Assembly (NCBI GenBank): GCA_030746435.1
Contig: JASLMV010000009.1
Span: 39,076-103,075, forward strand
From: Gammaproteobacteria bacterium
Lineage (GTDB): Bacteria; Pseudomonadota; Gammaproteobacteria; Steroidobacterales; GCA-2729495
Direction: 5' to 3'
Length of the DNA: 64,000 bases
Below, in pieces: positions 1-9,266 of the stretch (positions are counted from its first letter, which is position 1; each line of letters begins with the position of its first letter). The position numbers were made by a program, and so were the translations under genes. The notes under the pieces were generated by a model that was not told where the DNA came from, ran no database searches, and saw only the letters and a list, made by a program, of their open reading frames with translations.

Positions 1-1
1 G

Positions 2-196
2 CCACCCTACACCAAGGGCGACCATATGGCCGTTATGTATCAGCATGTGCAGGGCAAGTGCCCCCGTTGCGACGAACTGAATCCTAATATACCGACGAAG
101 CTCGCGAACGTTGTTCATAAAGCCATGGAAATCGACAAGGCAAAACGCTACGAGACCATGGACGACATGCGCAAGGCAATCATCAAGGCGTGCTGA
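2..196 (+). CDS. Serine/threonine protein kinase, C-terminal end (5' truncated by window)
   Basis: This is the last 64 residues of a protein whose start lies outside the window; the frame ends at TGA 194-196. The tail resembles the C-lobe end of a PknB/Hanks-type kinase: a 'PPYTKGD' stretch, a His preceding a Pro- and Cys-containing loop, 'IPTKLANVVHKAME' and then 'RYETMDDMRKAI', matching the family pattern 'iP..l..iv.kAm..dp..RY.s..em...i'. The Arg of the RY motif, which in these kinases pairs with the APE glutamate, is present. The CPRCD pair in the loop is not typical and might bind metal. It lies 15 bp upstream of two PilT-type genes, so a link to pilus regulation is possible but inferred from position only. 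The catalytic loop cannot be seen. Confidence 0.75.
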   Translation, partial: PPYTKGDHMAVMYQHVQGKCPRCDELNPNIPTKLANVVHKAMEIDKAKRYETMDDMRKAIIKAC

Positions 197-211
197 CGAC
201 AGGCTACCGAT

Positions 212-1309
212 ATGGCACGCATAGACTCATTCCTTAAACTCGGCCTGGCGCAAAACTGCTCGGACATACACCTGGCCGTCGGGGTACCCCCGATGTTGCG
301 CATGCATGGCGACCTGATGCCTATCAAGTTTCGTGATCTGGGCGCGCAGGAACTCGAAACCTATGTTGATGAGATTTTGACGAAGAACCAGAAGAAGCGT
401 TTCGAGACCGGGGACGATATCGATTTTTCCTACGTCTCCGAAGACGGCGGCCGCTACCGGGTGAACCTGTTCCGCAAAGCGACAGGTATTGGCGCAACCT
501 TCCGGTTCATACCGACAGAGGTGCCTACGCTTGAAAGCCTGAGCCTGCCCGATGTAGTCCGCAACACCTGCGACAACCACCAGGGCATGGTACTGGTTAC
601 CGGCTCAACGGGAACGGGCAAGTCCACAACGCTCGCAGCGATGGTCGATTACCTGAACCGCTCGAGACACCTCAACATCATCAGCCTCGAAGACCCGATC
701 GAGTTCGTCCACGAGAGTAAGAAATCGCAAATCATCCAGCGTGAACTGGGCACCCATCTGCCGAGTTTTGCAGACGGCATACGTGCCGCATTGCGCGAGG
801 ACCCGGACGTGATCCTGGTAGGTGAGATGCGTGACGCGGAAACGATTTCAATGGCGATGACGGCGGCAGAAACCGGTCACCTGGTATTCGGTACGCTGCA
901 CACGATCGGTGCCGTTAAAACTATCGACCGTATTATCGACGCCCTCCCGAGCGATATGAGGGAACAGACGAAGAGCTTCCTCGGCCAGAGCCTGAAGGCG
1001 GTGATGACGCAGAACCTGATTAAAACACCTGAAGGCAAAGACCGCCGGGCCTGCCTCGAAATCATGGTCATGACCCGGGCCATTGCCAACCTGATCCTTA
1101 CGGACCAGACACACCAGATACCCAGCCAGCTTCAGATGGGCGGCGAGTATGGTATGCAACTGATGGACCAGGCGCTTCTCGATGCGGTTAACCGCAAGGA
1201 AGTTGACCCGGATGACGCATTCCGGTACGCGTCTGACAAGACCCTGTTCCAGAAGTTTGTCACCGACACCACGGTGCTGAAGAAGGCGGATATACCTCAG
1301 ATCAACTGA
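212..1309 (+). CDS. pilT: PilT-type twitching motility ATPase
   Basis: Hexameric cytoplasmic ATPase of the secretion-ATPase superfamily that drives type IV pilus retraction. At 365 residues it is close to the usual PilT length. An N-terminal PAS-like domain (about 1-100) is followed by the RecA core: Walker A GSTGTGKS at 131-138, Asp box EDPIEF at 160-165, Walker [11 protein letters not shown] at 199-208 and His box ending GTLHT at 227-231. A C-terminal 'AIANLIL' segment corresponds to the AIRNLIRE motif required for retraction in PilT, which favours PilT over PilB. A second family member starts 14 bp downstream, so the two are probably co-transcribed. Minor pilin genes lie at 45-48 kb; the rest of the pilus machinery is not in the window. 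Confidence 0.93.
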   Translation: MARIDSFLKLGLAQNCSDIHLAVGVPPMLRMHGDLMPIKFRDLGAQELETYVDEILTKNQKKRFETGDDIDFSYVSEDGGRYRVNLFRKATGIGATFRFIPTEVPTLESLSLPDVVRNTCDNHQGMVLVTGSTGTGKSTTLAAMVDYLNRSRHLNIISLEDPIEFVHESKKSQIIQRELGTHLPSFADGIRAALREDPDVILVGEMRDAETISMAMTAAETGHLVFGTLHTIGAVKTIDRIIDALPSDMREQTKSFLGQSLKAVMTQNLIKTPEGKDRRACLEIMVMTRAIANLILTDQTHQIPSQLQMGGEYGMQLMDQALLDAVNRKEVDPDDAFRYASDKTLFQKFVTDTTVLKKADIPQIN

Positions 1310-1323
1310 TACGGACTGTTTTA

Positions 1324-2388
1324 ATGAGTCAAATAGATCACTATCTTCGTACGCTGATTGAAAAAAACGGCTCTGACCTGCACTTCATCGCCGGCCAGCC
1401 GCCGCGTATGCGTCTGTACGGCCATCTCGATACGGTGGAAGAAGAACAGCTGTCCCAGGAACGGGCCGAGGAAGTCCTCGGCGAAATTATGAGTGAGCAG
1501 GGCCGCAACCAGTTTGAAGAACAGGATTCCGTAGACTTCGCGTACATGATCGACGGCCTTGCGCGTTTTCGCGTGAATATCATGAGACACCTCGGCGGCA
1601 TGGGCGGCGTGTTTCGAGCTATCCCGAGCCAGGCCAAGTCCCTTGAGGAGCTCGCGCTACCTGCCGTACTGAAAACCCTCTGCAAGGAGACCCAGGGCAT
1701 GATCCTGGTCACCGGCAAAACGGGGTCGGGCAAGTCCACGACGCTCGCTGCAATGATCGCCGAGATCAACAGCAGGATGAAGGGCCACATCGTGACGATT
1801 GAAGACCCTATTGAATTCGTACACGAACGGAACCGCTGCCTGATCAGTCAGCGTGAGCTCGGTCACCATTGCAAATCCTTTTCCGGCGCCCTGCACTCGG
1901 CCCTGCGCGAAGACCCGGACGTGATCCTGGTTGGCGAAATGCGTGACCTCGAAACTGTTAGCATTGCCGTAACCGCTGCGGAAATGGGCATCCTGGTGAT
2001 GGGCACCCTGCATACCAATGGCGCGGGCGCGACCATCGATCGTATCGTGAATGTGTTTCCTACCGACAAGCAACCGCACGTGCGGACAATGCTTTCGACA
2101 TCACTGCGCGGCGTAATATCGCAGCAGCTCATCCCCCGTAAGGGCGAGGACGGGCTGGTCGCCGCACTTGAGATCCTGGTCAACACGCCAGCCACGGCGA
2201 ACATGATCCGGCAGGGCAAGCTCGACCAGCTTGAGACCGCCATGCAGGCCGGTCGCAAATCAGGAATGACCACAATGGACAAAGCCCTGTCCGACCTGTT
2301 CGACAAGGGCGCTATCACCGGCCGGAGCGCTTACGAATTCGCGAACGATAAAGACAAATTCCACGAACACCGGCTACTCACCGAATAA
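1324..2388 (+). CDS. Second PilT/PilU-family pilus retraction ATPase
   Basis: A second retraction-type ATPase of 354 residues, clearly paralogous to its upstream neighbour. Walker A is GKTGSGKS at 131-138, followed by the Asp box EDPIEF, Walker [11 protein letters not shown] and the His box GTLHTNGA. The AIRNLIRE-type region is replaced by '[15 protein letters not shown]'. The length is nearer to PilT than to PilU (usually about 380). In species carrying a pair, the second copy often acts as an accessory motor that depends on the first; whether that holds here is inference. The pair directly follows a kinase gene, and no pilU symbol is assigned because the two subfamilies cannot be separated by eye. 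Confidence 0.88.
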   Translation: MSQIDHYLRTLIEKNGSDLHFIAGQPPRMRLYGHLDTVEEEQLSQERAEEVLGEIMSEQGRNQFEEQDSVDFAYMIDGLARFRVNIMRHLGGMGGVFRAIPSQAKSLEELALPAVLKTLCKETQGMILVTGKTGSGKSTTLAAMIAEINSRMKGHIVTIEDPIEFVHERNRCLISQRELGHHCKSFSGALHSALREDPDVILVGEMRDLETVSIAVTAAEMGILVMGTLHTNGAGATIDRIVNVFPTDKQPHVRTMLSTSLRGVISQQLIPRKGEDGLVAALEILVNTPATANMIRQGKLDQLETAMQAGRKSGMTTMDKALSDLFDKGAITGRSAYEFANDKDKFHEHRLLTE

Positions 2389-2503
2389 CCCTCCCCTTAA
2401 AGCCCGGACCGCAGGGACTCAAAAGGCTTCACTTCACGCCCTTTCCTGCTACCCTTGCGGCGCAGCCCCGCAGCGCGGCGGGCTGGCCCTGCCGGATGAA
2501 TGC

Positions 2504-4504
2504 ATGCCCGAAAACCAGAGAAAACTGTTAGTAACCAGTGCGTTACCGTACGCGAACGGGCCGATTCATATCGGGCATCTCGTGGAGTACCTGCAGACGG
2601 ACATCTGGGTCCGCTTCCAGCGCTCTGTCGGCAATAAATGCACTTATGTATGTGCAAGCGATGCACACGGCACCCCGGTCATGCTGCGTGCCCGGGATGA
2701 AGGCATTGAGCCGGAAAAGATCGTGGAGCGCTACCGCGAGGAACATCAGCGTGATTTCGCCGCATTCCATATCGGCTTCGATAACTACCATTCCACCCAC
2801 TCCGACGAGAACCGCGAACTGGTAGAGGACATCTACGCAAAGCTGGTCGAGAACGACCTGGTAGAAACGCGGACCATAAAACAGGCCTTCGATGAAGAGG
2901 CGGGGATGTTCCTGCCCGACCGTTTCCTGCGTGGGACCTGCCCTGTATGCGGCGCCGAAGACCAGTACGGCGATAACTGCGAGTCCTGCGGCGCAACCTA
3001 TTCAACCAGCGAACTGAAAGACCGGAAGTCCATATTGTCGGATACCACCCCTGTGGAACGTGATTCCGAACACCTGTTCTTCAGGCTGGGGCAGTTCACC
3101 GACATCCTGCAGGAATGGACGCACAGCGGCACACTGGACGACGCGATTAGTAAAAAGCTCGATGAATGGTTCGATGCCGGCCTGCAGGACTGGGATATTT
3201 CGCGCGACGCTCCCTATTTCGGTTTCCGGATTCCCGGCACCGAGGACAAGTATTTCTATGTCTGGCTGGATGCGCCCGTCGGCTATCTGGCCAGCTTCCT
3301 GAACCTGTGCGAACGCCGTGACGATCTGGATTTCGATGAGTATTTTGCGGCAGACAGTACGGCCGAGTTGTACCACTTCATCGGCAAGGACATCGTTTAT
3401 TTCCACACGCTGTTTTGGCCGGCCGTACTCGAGGGTGCGGGTTACCGTAAACCGACGAAGGTGTTCGCGCACGGTTTCCTGACGGTGAACGGCCAGAAGA
3501 TGTCAAAGTCGCGCGGCACTTTCGTGTCGGCTGCCAACTGGCTCGATCACCTCGACCCCGAGTGTCTGCGTTACTACTACGCCGGCAAGCTCAGCCCCGG
3601 CATCGAGGACATAGACCTCAACCTGGATGATTTTATCGCCAAGTCCAATTCTGACCTGGTCGGCAAACTTGTGAATATCGCCAGCCGTTGTGCCGGCTTT
3701 ATTGTACGCGGCTACGAAGGCAAGCTCGATGCCAAACTGGAGCGCCCGGAGTTATATACAAGGTTCGTCGACAGCGGAGAAAAAATCGCCACCCATTACG
3801 AACGGCGCGAGTACTCGCGCGCGATGCGCCTGATCATGCAACTCGCTGACCAGGCCAATCAGTACATCGACGAACGCAAGCCCTGGGTACTCGCAAAAGA
3901 CGACGCAACCGCTGCGGAGGTGCAGGCCGTTTGCACACAGGGCCTGAACCTGTTCCGGATACTGATGATTTACCTCACCCCGGTTTTGCCTGCCATGGCG
4001 GAGAAAGCCGCGGTATTCCTGAATGCAGACGTCAGCGACTGGCACAGCCGGAGTGATGCATTGCTCGGCACACAGATAAATAAATTTGAACCTCTGATGA
4101 CACGGGTTGATCCCGCTAGCGTGGAAAAGATGATTGAAACATCGAAAGCCCCGGAAGGTGGTGACCAGAATGATGACGGCTATATCAGCATCGACGATTT
4201 TCTAAAAATCGACATGCGCGTCGCAAAAGTAATGAGCGCAGAAACAGTCGAGGGTGCGGATAAGCTGCTGCGGGTAACGCTCGACGACGGCGACGGTGAA
4301 CGCTCAGTCCTTGCCGGCATCAAGAGCGCCTATGCCCCCGATGATCTCGTCGGCCGCTTTGTTGTGGTCGTTGCGAATCTCAAGCCACGGAAAATGAAGT
4401 TCGGCACTTCGGAAGGCATGATCCTTGCAGCCGGCGATAACGATAAAGACATATTTCTGCTGAGCCCGGATGATGGCGCAACCGCCGGAATGAGGGTACG
4501 CTAG
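2504..4504 (+). CDS. metG: Methionyl-tRNA synthetase
   Basis: Cytoplasmic class I aminoacyl-tRNA synthetase charging tRNA-Met. The 666-residue protein has the HIGH-type signature PIHIGH at 20-25, a zinc knuckle with Cys 146, 149, 159 and 162 (CPVC...CESC), and KMSKS at about 332-336. A C-terminal tRNA-binding EMAP/Trbp111-like domain begins near residue 562 ('[14 protein letters not shown]'), the dimerising form found in E. coli MetG. The start ATG follows a GC-rich leader. Downstream, a 21-nt spacer leads into a short rnfA-like remnant and then nth, suggesting that an operon once stood between metG and nth. Confidence 0.97.
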   Translation: MPENQRKLLVTSALPYANGPIHIGHLVEYLQTDIWVRFQRSVGNKCTYVCASDAHGTPVMLRARDEGIEPEKIVERYREEHQRDFAAFHIGFDNYHSTHSDENRELVEDIYAKLVENDLVETRTIKQAFDEEAGMFLPDRFLRGTCPVCGAEDQYGDNCESCGATYSTSELKDRKSILSDTTPVERDSEHLFFRLGQFTDILQEWTHSGTLDDAISKKLDEWFDAGLQDWDISRDAPYFGFRIPGTEDKYFYVWLDAPVGYLASFLNLCERRDDLDFDEYFAADSTAELYHFIGKDIVYFHTLFWPAVLEGAGYRKPTKVFAHGFLTVNGQKMSKSRGTFVSAANWLDHLDPECLRYYYAGKLSPGIEDIDLNLDDFIAKSNSDLVGKLVNIASRCAGFIVRGYEGKLDAKLERPELYTRFVDSGEKIATHYERREYSRAMRLIMQLADQANQYIDERKPWVLAKDDATAAEVQAVCTQGLNLFRILMIYLTPVLPAMAEKAAVFLNADVSDWHSRSDALLGTQINKFEPLMTRVDPASVEKMIETSKAPEGGDQNDDGYISIDDFLKIDMRVAKVMSAETVEGADKLLRVTLDDGDGERSVLAGIKSAYAPDDLVGRFVVVVANLKPRKMKFGTSEGMILAAGDNDKDIFLLSPDDGATAGMRVR

Positions 4505-4525
4505 ATATTACTAAACGAGGGCCAG

Positions 4526-4585
4526 ATGACGGATATCATGCTCAACATCGTTGTTACCGTTCTCATTAATAACCCGGTTTCATGA
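4526..4585 (+). pseudogene. Apparent rnfA/rsxA remnant: first codons of a deleted operon
   Basis: A 19-codon frame begins at ATG 4526, nine bases after a purine-rich CGAGGG, and stops at TGA 4583-4585. Its product, MTDIMLNIVVTVLINNPVS, resembles the conserved N terminus of RnfA/RsxA (M-T-x-x-L-x-x-x-V-x-x-x-L-V-N-N-F-V). In many gammaproteobacteria the rnf operon ends at nth, and in several metG is close by. The stop overlaps the nth start (ATGA), so the fragment may now serve only as a translated leader that feeds ribosomes into nth. The similarity is seen directly; deletion of the operon is inference, and an unrelated leader peptide remains possible. Confidence 0.5.
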
Positions 4586-5217
4586 ATGTAGCCAAACGCG
4601 CTGCAATCTTTAAGCGCCTCGCCGAGCACAACCCCAAGCCGGACACGGAACTGCGCTACCGGACACCTTTTGAATTGCTGATCTCGGTAATTCTGTCCGC
4701 ACAGGCCACCGACGTCAGCGTCAACAAGGCAACCAAGAAGCTTTACCCGGTTGCGAACACGCCGGAAGCGATACTTAAACTTGGTGAAGCCGGTCTGAAG
4801 CGCCATATCAAAACAATCGGCCTCTATAACACCAAGGCCAAAAATATACTGAAGACCTGCCGGATACTCGTGGAGCAACACGACAGCAAGGTGCCGGATA
4901 ACAGGAAAGACCTGGAAGCATTGCCCGGAGTCGGCCGTAAGACGGCAAATGTCATCCTCAATACGGCTTTCGGACAACCGACGATTGCCGTTGACACTCA
5001 CATATTCAGGGTGGGCAACCGTACCCGCATCGCGCCTGGCAAAACGCCGCTGGAAGTCGAAAAGAAACTGCTGAAGTTCACGCCCGAAGAATACAAGCAG
5101 GGCGCCCACCACTGGCTGATCCTGCACGGGCGCTACGTGTGCAAAGCACGTAAGCCGCTATGTCACGAATGCACGATCAACGACCTGTGCGAATACAAAG
5201 CCAAGACGACAATCTGA
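4582..5217 (+). CDS. nth: Endonuclease III
   Basis: Bifunctional DNA glycosylase/AP lyase of base excision repair, removing oxidised pyrimidines. The 211 residues align without gaps to the E. coli landmarks: helix-hairpin-helix 'LPGVGRKTAN' at 114-123 with catalytic Lys120, catalytic Asp138 in VDTHIFR, and a 4Fe-4S cluster from Cys187, 194, 197 and 203 (C-X6-C-X2-C-X5-C). The ATG at 4582 overlaps the stop of the upstream rnfA-like leader, so translation is probably coupled to it. In many relatives nth is the last gene of the rnf operon; here that operon is absent from the window and nth directly follows metG. Confidence 0.96.
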   Translation: MNVAKRAAIFKRLAEHNPKPDTELRYRTPFELLISVILSAQATDVSVNKATKKLYPVANTPEAILKLGEAGLKRHIKTIGLYNTKAKNILKTCRILVEQHDSKVPDNRKDLEALPGVGRKTANVILNTAFGQPTIAVDTHIFRVGNRTRIAPGKTPLEVEKKLLKFTPEEYKQGAHHWLILHGRYVCKARKPLCHECTINDLCEYKAKTTI

Positions 5218-5242
5218 TCGCCGTCAGGGAAAGTCCAGCTGG

Positions 5243-5308
5243 TTCGCGGCTCGTCGCTCTCGCGCGTCCCTGCGCTCCGCGACATTCGGACATCCTGTCC
5301 AGCAAAGC
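5243..5308. repeat. Intergenic palindromic repeat, copy A
   Basis: Lies between the convergent nth and fghA genes. It shares GCGGCTCGTCGCTCTC (5246-5261) and an exact 30-bp block (5279-5308, containing the small hairpin GGACATCCTGTCC) with a longer copy at 38486-38667. In this copy the middle is shortened. Both copies are in spacers at the ends of genes, as expected for a dispersed extragenic palindrome, perhaps acting in transcript ends or as a non-autonomous element. Confidence 0.7.
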
Positions 5309-5335
5309 CGGCTTAGTTGTCACATAGGTTGCGGG

Positions 5336-6178
5336 TCAGGTTCCCAGCTGTGCGGCGTGAAAGCGGATGTGCTCCTCGATGAAGGAGGCGATTAAAAAAT
5401 AACTGTGGTCATGGCCTTCGTGCTTGCGCAGTCGCAAAGGTTGCCCTGCCACGTTACAAGCCGCGGCAAACAAGTCCGGCTTGAGCTGTTCATCCAGGAA
5501 CGGGTCGGCAAGGCCCACGTCTACCAGTATCTCGGGTGACTCATTGCGATCACCGGCGTCAAGCATGAGCTCGGTCGCATCGTATTCTTTCCAGTTCGAC
5601 GGGTTATCGCCCAGGTACGCGCGAAAGGCCTTGTCGCCCCAGGGGCATTGCATGGGTGCAACTATTGGCGCGAATGCGGAAACAGATCTGTAGCGTGACG
5701 CATTCCTTAGCGCGATGGTCAATGCACCGTGGCCGCCCATCGAGTGGCCGCTGATGGCCTGCCGACCCGGATCGACAGGAAACGATTTGATCACCAGTGC
5801 CTGGAGCTCGTCGGTGATATAGCTGTACATCCGGAAGTTGTCAGACCACGGACTCTCGGTTGCATCGAGATAAAACCCTGCCCCCTGTCCCAGGTCATAG
5901 GCCTCATCATCCGGAATATCTTCTCCCCGCGGACTCGTGTCAGGCACAACAATAATGATTTCATTCTCTGAGGCCGCGCGATATGCACCCGCCTTAACCG
6001 TAAAGTTATCCTCGGTACAGGTCAGGCCGGACAGCCACCACATGACCGGCAGCTTACGTGAAGCTGCCGCGTCCGGCAGGTATATGGAAAACCGCATGGC
6101 GCAACCCAATTGGGCGGACTCGTGACTTACATATGCCAGCCTGCCTGCAAAACAACGATGTTCTTCTGCTGTTTTCAC
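5336..6178 (-). CDS. fghA: S-formylglutathione hydrolase
   Basis: Cytosolic esterase that hydrolyses S-formylglutathione to formate and glutathione, the last step of glutathione-dependent formaldehyde detoxification. The 280-residue alpha/beta hydrolase has the usual length. Family signatures are present: GLTCTEDNFTVKAGA at about 51-65, the nucleophile elbow GHSMGG with Ser146, 'GQGAGFYLDAT' at about 97-107, a later 'DVGLADPFL' holding the acidic residue, and 'EGHDHSYFLIASF' with the catalytic His near the C terminus. No adhC-type formaldehyde dehydrogenase lies next to it; the neighbours are lpdA upstream (13 bp away, same strand) and convergent nth. Confidence 0.95.
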   Translation of the reverse strand: MKTAEEHRCFAGRLAYVSHESAQLGCAMRFSIYLPDAAASRKLPVMWWLSGLTCTEDNFTVKAGAYRAASENEIIIVVPDTSPRGEDIPDDEAYDLGQGAGFYLDATESPWSDNFRMYSYITDELQALVIKSFPVDPGRQAISGHSMGGHGALTIALRNASRYRSVSAFAPIVAPMQCPWGDKAFRAYLGDNPSNWKEYDATELMLDAGDRNESPEILVDVGLADPFLDEQLKPDLFAAACNVAGQPLRLRKHEGHDHSYFLIASFIEEHIRFHAAQLGT

Positions 6179-6191
6179 CGGCTACCCTGTT

Positions 6192-7955
6192 CTATTGTTT
6201 TTTCGGGATATACAAGTCGGTAAGCGTGCCCTCAAAGGCTTCAGCCGCCATCGCGAACGTCTCGGACAGAGTCGGATGAGCATGCACCGTAAGGCCTATG
6301 TCGGCAGCATCGCAGCCCATTTCGATTGCCAGGCCTGCCTCGGCTATCAGTTCGCCGGCGTTGGGGCCAACTATGCCCGCGCCAATAATCTTTCCGCCCG
6401 CCTTGTCGAAAATAATCTTGGTAACGCCTTCATCGCGCCCAATCGAAAGTGAGCGTCCGCTGGCAGCCCACGGAAACTTACCGGTGCCGTAGTCAAGGCC
6501 TTCCGCTTTGGCTTCGGTCTCGGTGACCCCGACCCACGCAATCTCGGGATCGGTGTAGGCGACGCCGGGTATCACCCGGGCATCGAAAAATGATTTCTGG
6601 CCGGCAGCAACTTCGGCCGCGACCTTGCCTTCATGAGTCGCTTTGTGGGCCAGCATCGGTTCTCCGACTATGTCACCGATCGCAAAAATATGAGCTACGT
6701 TGGTGCGCTGCTGATTGTCGACCGCGATAATGCCGCGCTCGTCGACTTCAACACCCGCGAGTTCCACGCCGATCCGGTTGCCGTTAGCGGCGCGGCCAAC
6801 CGCAACCAGCACTGTCCCGAATACCTGCGGCTCAGGCGCACCATTGCCTTCGAAGCTGACGTGCAGACCGTCTTTTTTAGCTTCTACCGAGCTCACGCTG
6901 ACGCCCTTGAGAATGGCTTCGTAGCGTCCCTTGATGCGTTTCTCCAAAGGCCTTACGAGATCCGGATCGCAACCCGGCACCAGGGTCTTGGTCAGTTCGA
7001 CCACCGTAACCTTCACGCCCAGCGCGTCATAGACGGTCGCCATCTCCAGGCCGATAATCCCTCCGCCGACAACCAGCATCCGCTCCGGGAGATCCTTGAG
7101 CTCCAGCGCGCCACTCGAATCGATGACCCGTGGGTCGTCCGGCAAGCCCGGAAGCATGGCCGGTTCCGAACCGGCGGCGATTATGCATTGCTCGAAAGCG
7201 ATTACCTGGCTAGCGGATTCACCCTCCACCCGCAGATGATGCGGCGAAAGGAAAGTTCCGATGCCCTGTACCACCTTTACCTTGCGCTGTTTGGCCAGGC
7301 CGCTTAGACCACCGGTCAACCGGTCAACCACGCTTTGCTTCCAGTCGCGTAATTTGTCGGAATCTATTTCCGGTTTGCCGAACCGAACACCGAACTCACT
7401 CATTTCCTCGGCTTCTTCGATCACCCTCGCCGCGTGCAGCAAAGCTTTCGACGGGATACAGCCGACATTCAGGCAGACACCGCCAAGTGCGGGCCACCGC
7501 TCGACCAGCGTTACTTTCAAGCCGAGGTCGGCAGCACGAAACGCGGCCGTGTAGCCGCCGGGCCCGGCGCCAAGGACAAGTAAGCCGGTTTCTGCGTCGA
7601 CGTCTCCCGTGTAACTACCGGCCGGGATCGCCAGCGCCGCTGCTGCCGGTTGCTGCTCTTCAGGCTCAACAGGCGTATCGGTCGCTGGCTTTTCCTCGGT
7701 TTCGGCCGGAGCCTCGGCCGCTGCCAGCCTGAGTATTACGCTCCCCTCCGAGACCTTATCACCCACGCTGATGAACATCTCCTCGACGCGGCCGGCGGCC
7801 GGCGACGGTACATCCATTGCCGCTTTTTCGGTTTCCAGCGTAATCAGGGAATCTTCGGGTGCAATTTCGTCGCCCGCCGCGACGTGAACTTCGATGACAT
7901 CCACATCACTGAAATCACCAATGTCAGGAACTTTAACCTCGATCAAACTAGTCAT
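6192..7955 (-). CDS. lpdA: Dihydrolipoyl dehydrogenase with N-terminal lipoyl domain (E3 of PDH)
   Basis: FAD enzyme that reoxidises dihydrolipoamide of the pyruvate dehydrogenase complex and reduces NAD+. From ATG 7955 it is 587 residues, about 115 longer than ordinary Lpd because a biotinyl/lipoyl domain precedes the reductase core. The lipoylated Lys sits in ETEKA at about 44, followed by an Ala/Pro/Glu linker, the FAD fold LVLGAGPGGYTAA and the redox disulfide CLNVGC (about Cys161/Cys166). The His-Glu pair is in AHPTLSE near the C terminus. A TTG 15 bases upstream keeps the frame open, but ATG 7955 overlaps the aceF stop by 8 nt and gives the standard N terminus. This E3 form is known from beta- and some gammaproteobacterial PDH operons. 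Confidence 0.94.
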   Translation of the reverse strand: MTSLIEVKVPDIGDFSDVDVIEVHVAAGDEIAPEDSLITLETEKAAMDVPSPAAGRVEEMFISVGDKVSEGSVILRLAAAEAPAETEEKPATDTPVEPEEQQPAAAALAIPAGSYTGDVDAETGLLVLGAGPGGYTAAFRAADLGLKVTLVERWPALGGVCLNVGCIPSKALLHAARVIEEAEEMSEFGVRFGKPEIDSDKLRDWKQSVVDRLTGGLSGLAKQRKVKVVQGIGTFLSPHHLRVEGESASQVIAFEQCIIAAGSEPAMLPGLPDDPRVIDSSGALELKDLPERMLVVGGGIIGLEMATVYDALGVKVTVVELTKTLVPGCDPDLVRPLEKRIKGRYEAILKGVSVSSVEAKKDGLHVSFEGNGAPEPQVFGTVLVAVGRAANGNRIGVELAGVEVDERGIIAVDNQQRTNVAHIFAIGDIVGEPMLAHKATHEGKVAAEVAAGQKSFFDARVIPGVAYTDPEIAWVGVTETEAKAEGLDYGTGKFPWAASGRSLSIGRDEGVTKIIFDKAGGKIIGAGIVGPNAGELIAEAGLAIEMGCDAADIGLTVHAHPTLSETFAMAAEAFEGTLTDLYIPKKQ

Positions 7956-9246
7956 CGCGGCGCCTGCCAATCAAACCTTCGGCATCGGCAAGCCGCTCGC
8001 CGAGATACGTGGTAAAGCGAACGCCGGTTGCCCCGTCGATAACACGGTGATCATAAGAAAGCGACAGGGGCAATACCAGGCGCGCCTGAAACTTCTTGCC
8101 ATTCCAGGCCGGCATGTGCCTCGAACGGGCCACGCCCAAAATCGCCACCTCCGGCGGATTGATAATCGGTGTAAACGCGGTGCCACCTATGCCGCCCAGA
8201 CTGGAAACCGTGAAGGTTCCGCCCTGCATCTCTTCCAGTTGCAGCTTGCCTTCGCGGGCACGACTGCTCAGATCGGCGAGTTCCGCGGCGAGTGCGAACA
8301 AATCCTTCTCGTCGGCGTCGCGGATAACGGGAACAACCAGCCCGTTCGGCGTATCGGCCGCGAAACCAATGTGCATGTAGTTTTTCCAGATCAGGCTTGC
8401 GCCATCCGCACCCATCGATGTCTTGAATACCGGGAATTCCTGCAAGGCCTGCACACACGCGCGGATGATGAATGCAAGCGGCGTCAGCTTGATGCCCTGC
8501 TCCTGCGCCCGCTTATTCAGCTTCTGCCGCTGCGCCTCCATGTCGGTAATATCGGCTTCGTCATGCTGTGTTACGTGCGGGATATTGACCCAGCTTGCAT
8601 GTAGCCGCAGCCCGGATATCTTTTGAATACGGCCGAGCGGTTTCTCTTCGACCTCACCGAATTTACTGAAATCGACCGCAGGTAATTCGGGCAGGCCTGC
8701 GCCTGCACCCTGCCCGGTCATTACCGATTTTACGAAGGCCTTGATATCGGCCTTGGTGATTCTCCGCTTGGTGCCACTGCCCTGCACGCGCCCGAGGTCT
8801 ACACCCAGTTCGCGCGCGAACTTGCGCACCGAAGGGCTGGCATGCGCTTTCGCGAACCTGGTTTCGTCTATCGGCGGCAACGAAGCGGCTGCTGCAACCG
8901 GTTCCAGAGCCGGCGCAGGTTTTGCGGGCGCGCTACTCTTCTTCGGCGGGCTTTCCACCGGTTCCGGTTCTTCGGCCGGCACTTCCGGCTCCGCCTCGGC
9001 GGCTTCTTCGGCTTCGAGCACCAGGATCAGGCTGCCTTCGGACACGCGGTCACCCGTGGTCACGGACATCTCGATAATCTTGCCGCCGACGGGCGCGGGC
9101 ACATCCATCGCCGCCTTGTCGGTTTCCAGCGTGATCATCGAATCTTCGGCTACGAGAACATCACCCACCGCGACCATCACTTCGACGATTTCCACATCCG
9201 TGAAATCACCGATGTCGGGAACCAGTACTTCCTGCCGTTTTGTCAT
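7948..9246 (-). CDS. aceF: Dihydrolipoyllysine acetyltransferase (E2 of PDH)
   Basis: Core subunit of the pyruvate dehydrogenase complex that passes the acetyl group from lipoamide to CoA. The 432 residues contain one lipoyl domain (Lys44 in ETDKA) rather than the three of E. coli AceF. An acidic/Pro linker follows, then a peripheral subunit-binding domain at about 137-173 ('ASPSVRKFARELGVDL') and the catalytic chloramphenicol-acetyltransferase-like domain ending in SYDHRVIDGA (His400, Asp404). It is the middle gene of aceE-aceF-lpdA: 20 bp after aceE and overlapping lpdA by 8 nt, consistent with one transcript and coupled translation. Confidence 0.96.
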   Translation of the reverse strand: MTKRQEVLVPDIGDFTDVEIVEVMVAVGDVLVAEDSMITLETDKAAMDVPAPVGGKIIEMSVTTGDRVSEGSLILVLEAEEAAEAEPEVPAEEPEPVESPPKKSSAPAKPAPALEPVAAAASLPPIDETRFAKAHASPSVRKFARELGVDLGRVQGSGTKRRITKADIKAFVKSVMTGQGAGAGLPELPAVDFSKFGEVEEKPLGRIQKISGLRLHASWVNIPHVTQHDEADITDMEAQRQKLNKRAQEQGIKLTPLAFIIRACVQALQEFPVFKTSMGADGASLIWKNYMHIGFAADTPNGLVVPVIRDADEKDLFALAAELADLSSRAREGKLQLEEMQGGTFTVSSLGGIGGTAFTPIINPPEVAILGVARSRHMPAWNGKKFQARLVLPLSLSYDHRVIDGATGVRFTTYLGERLADAEGLIGRRRDD

Positions 9247-9266
9247 TTAGTTTTGTCTCACCACGC

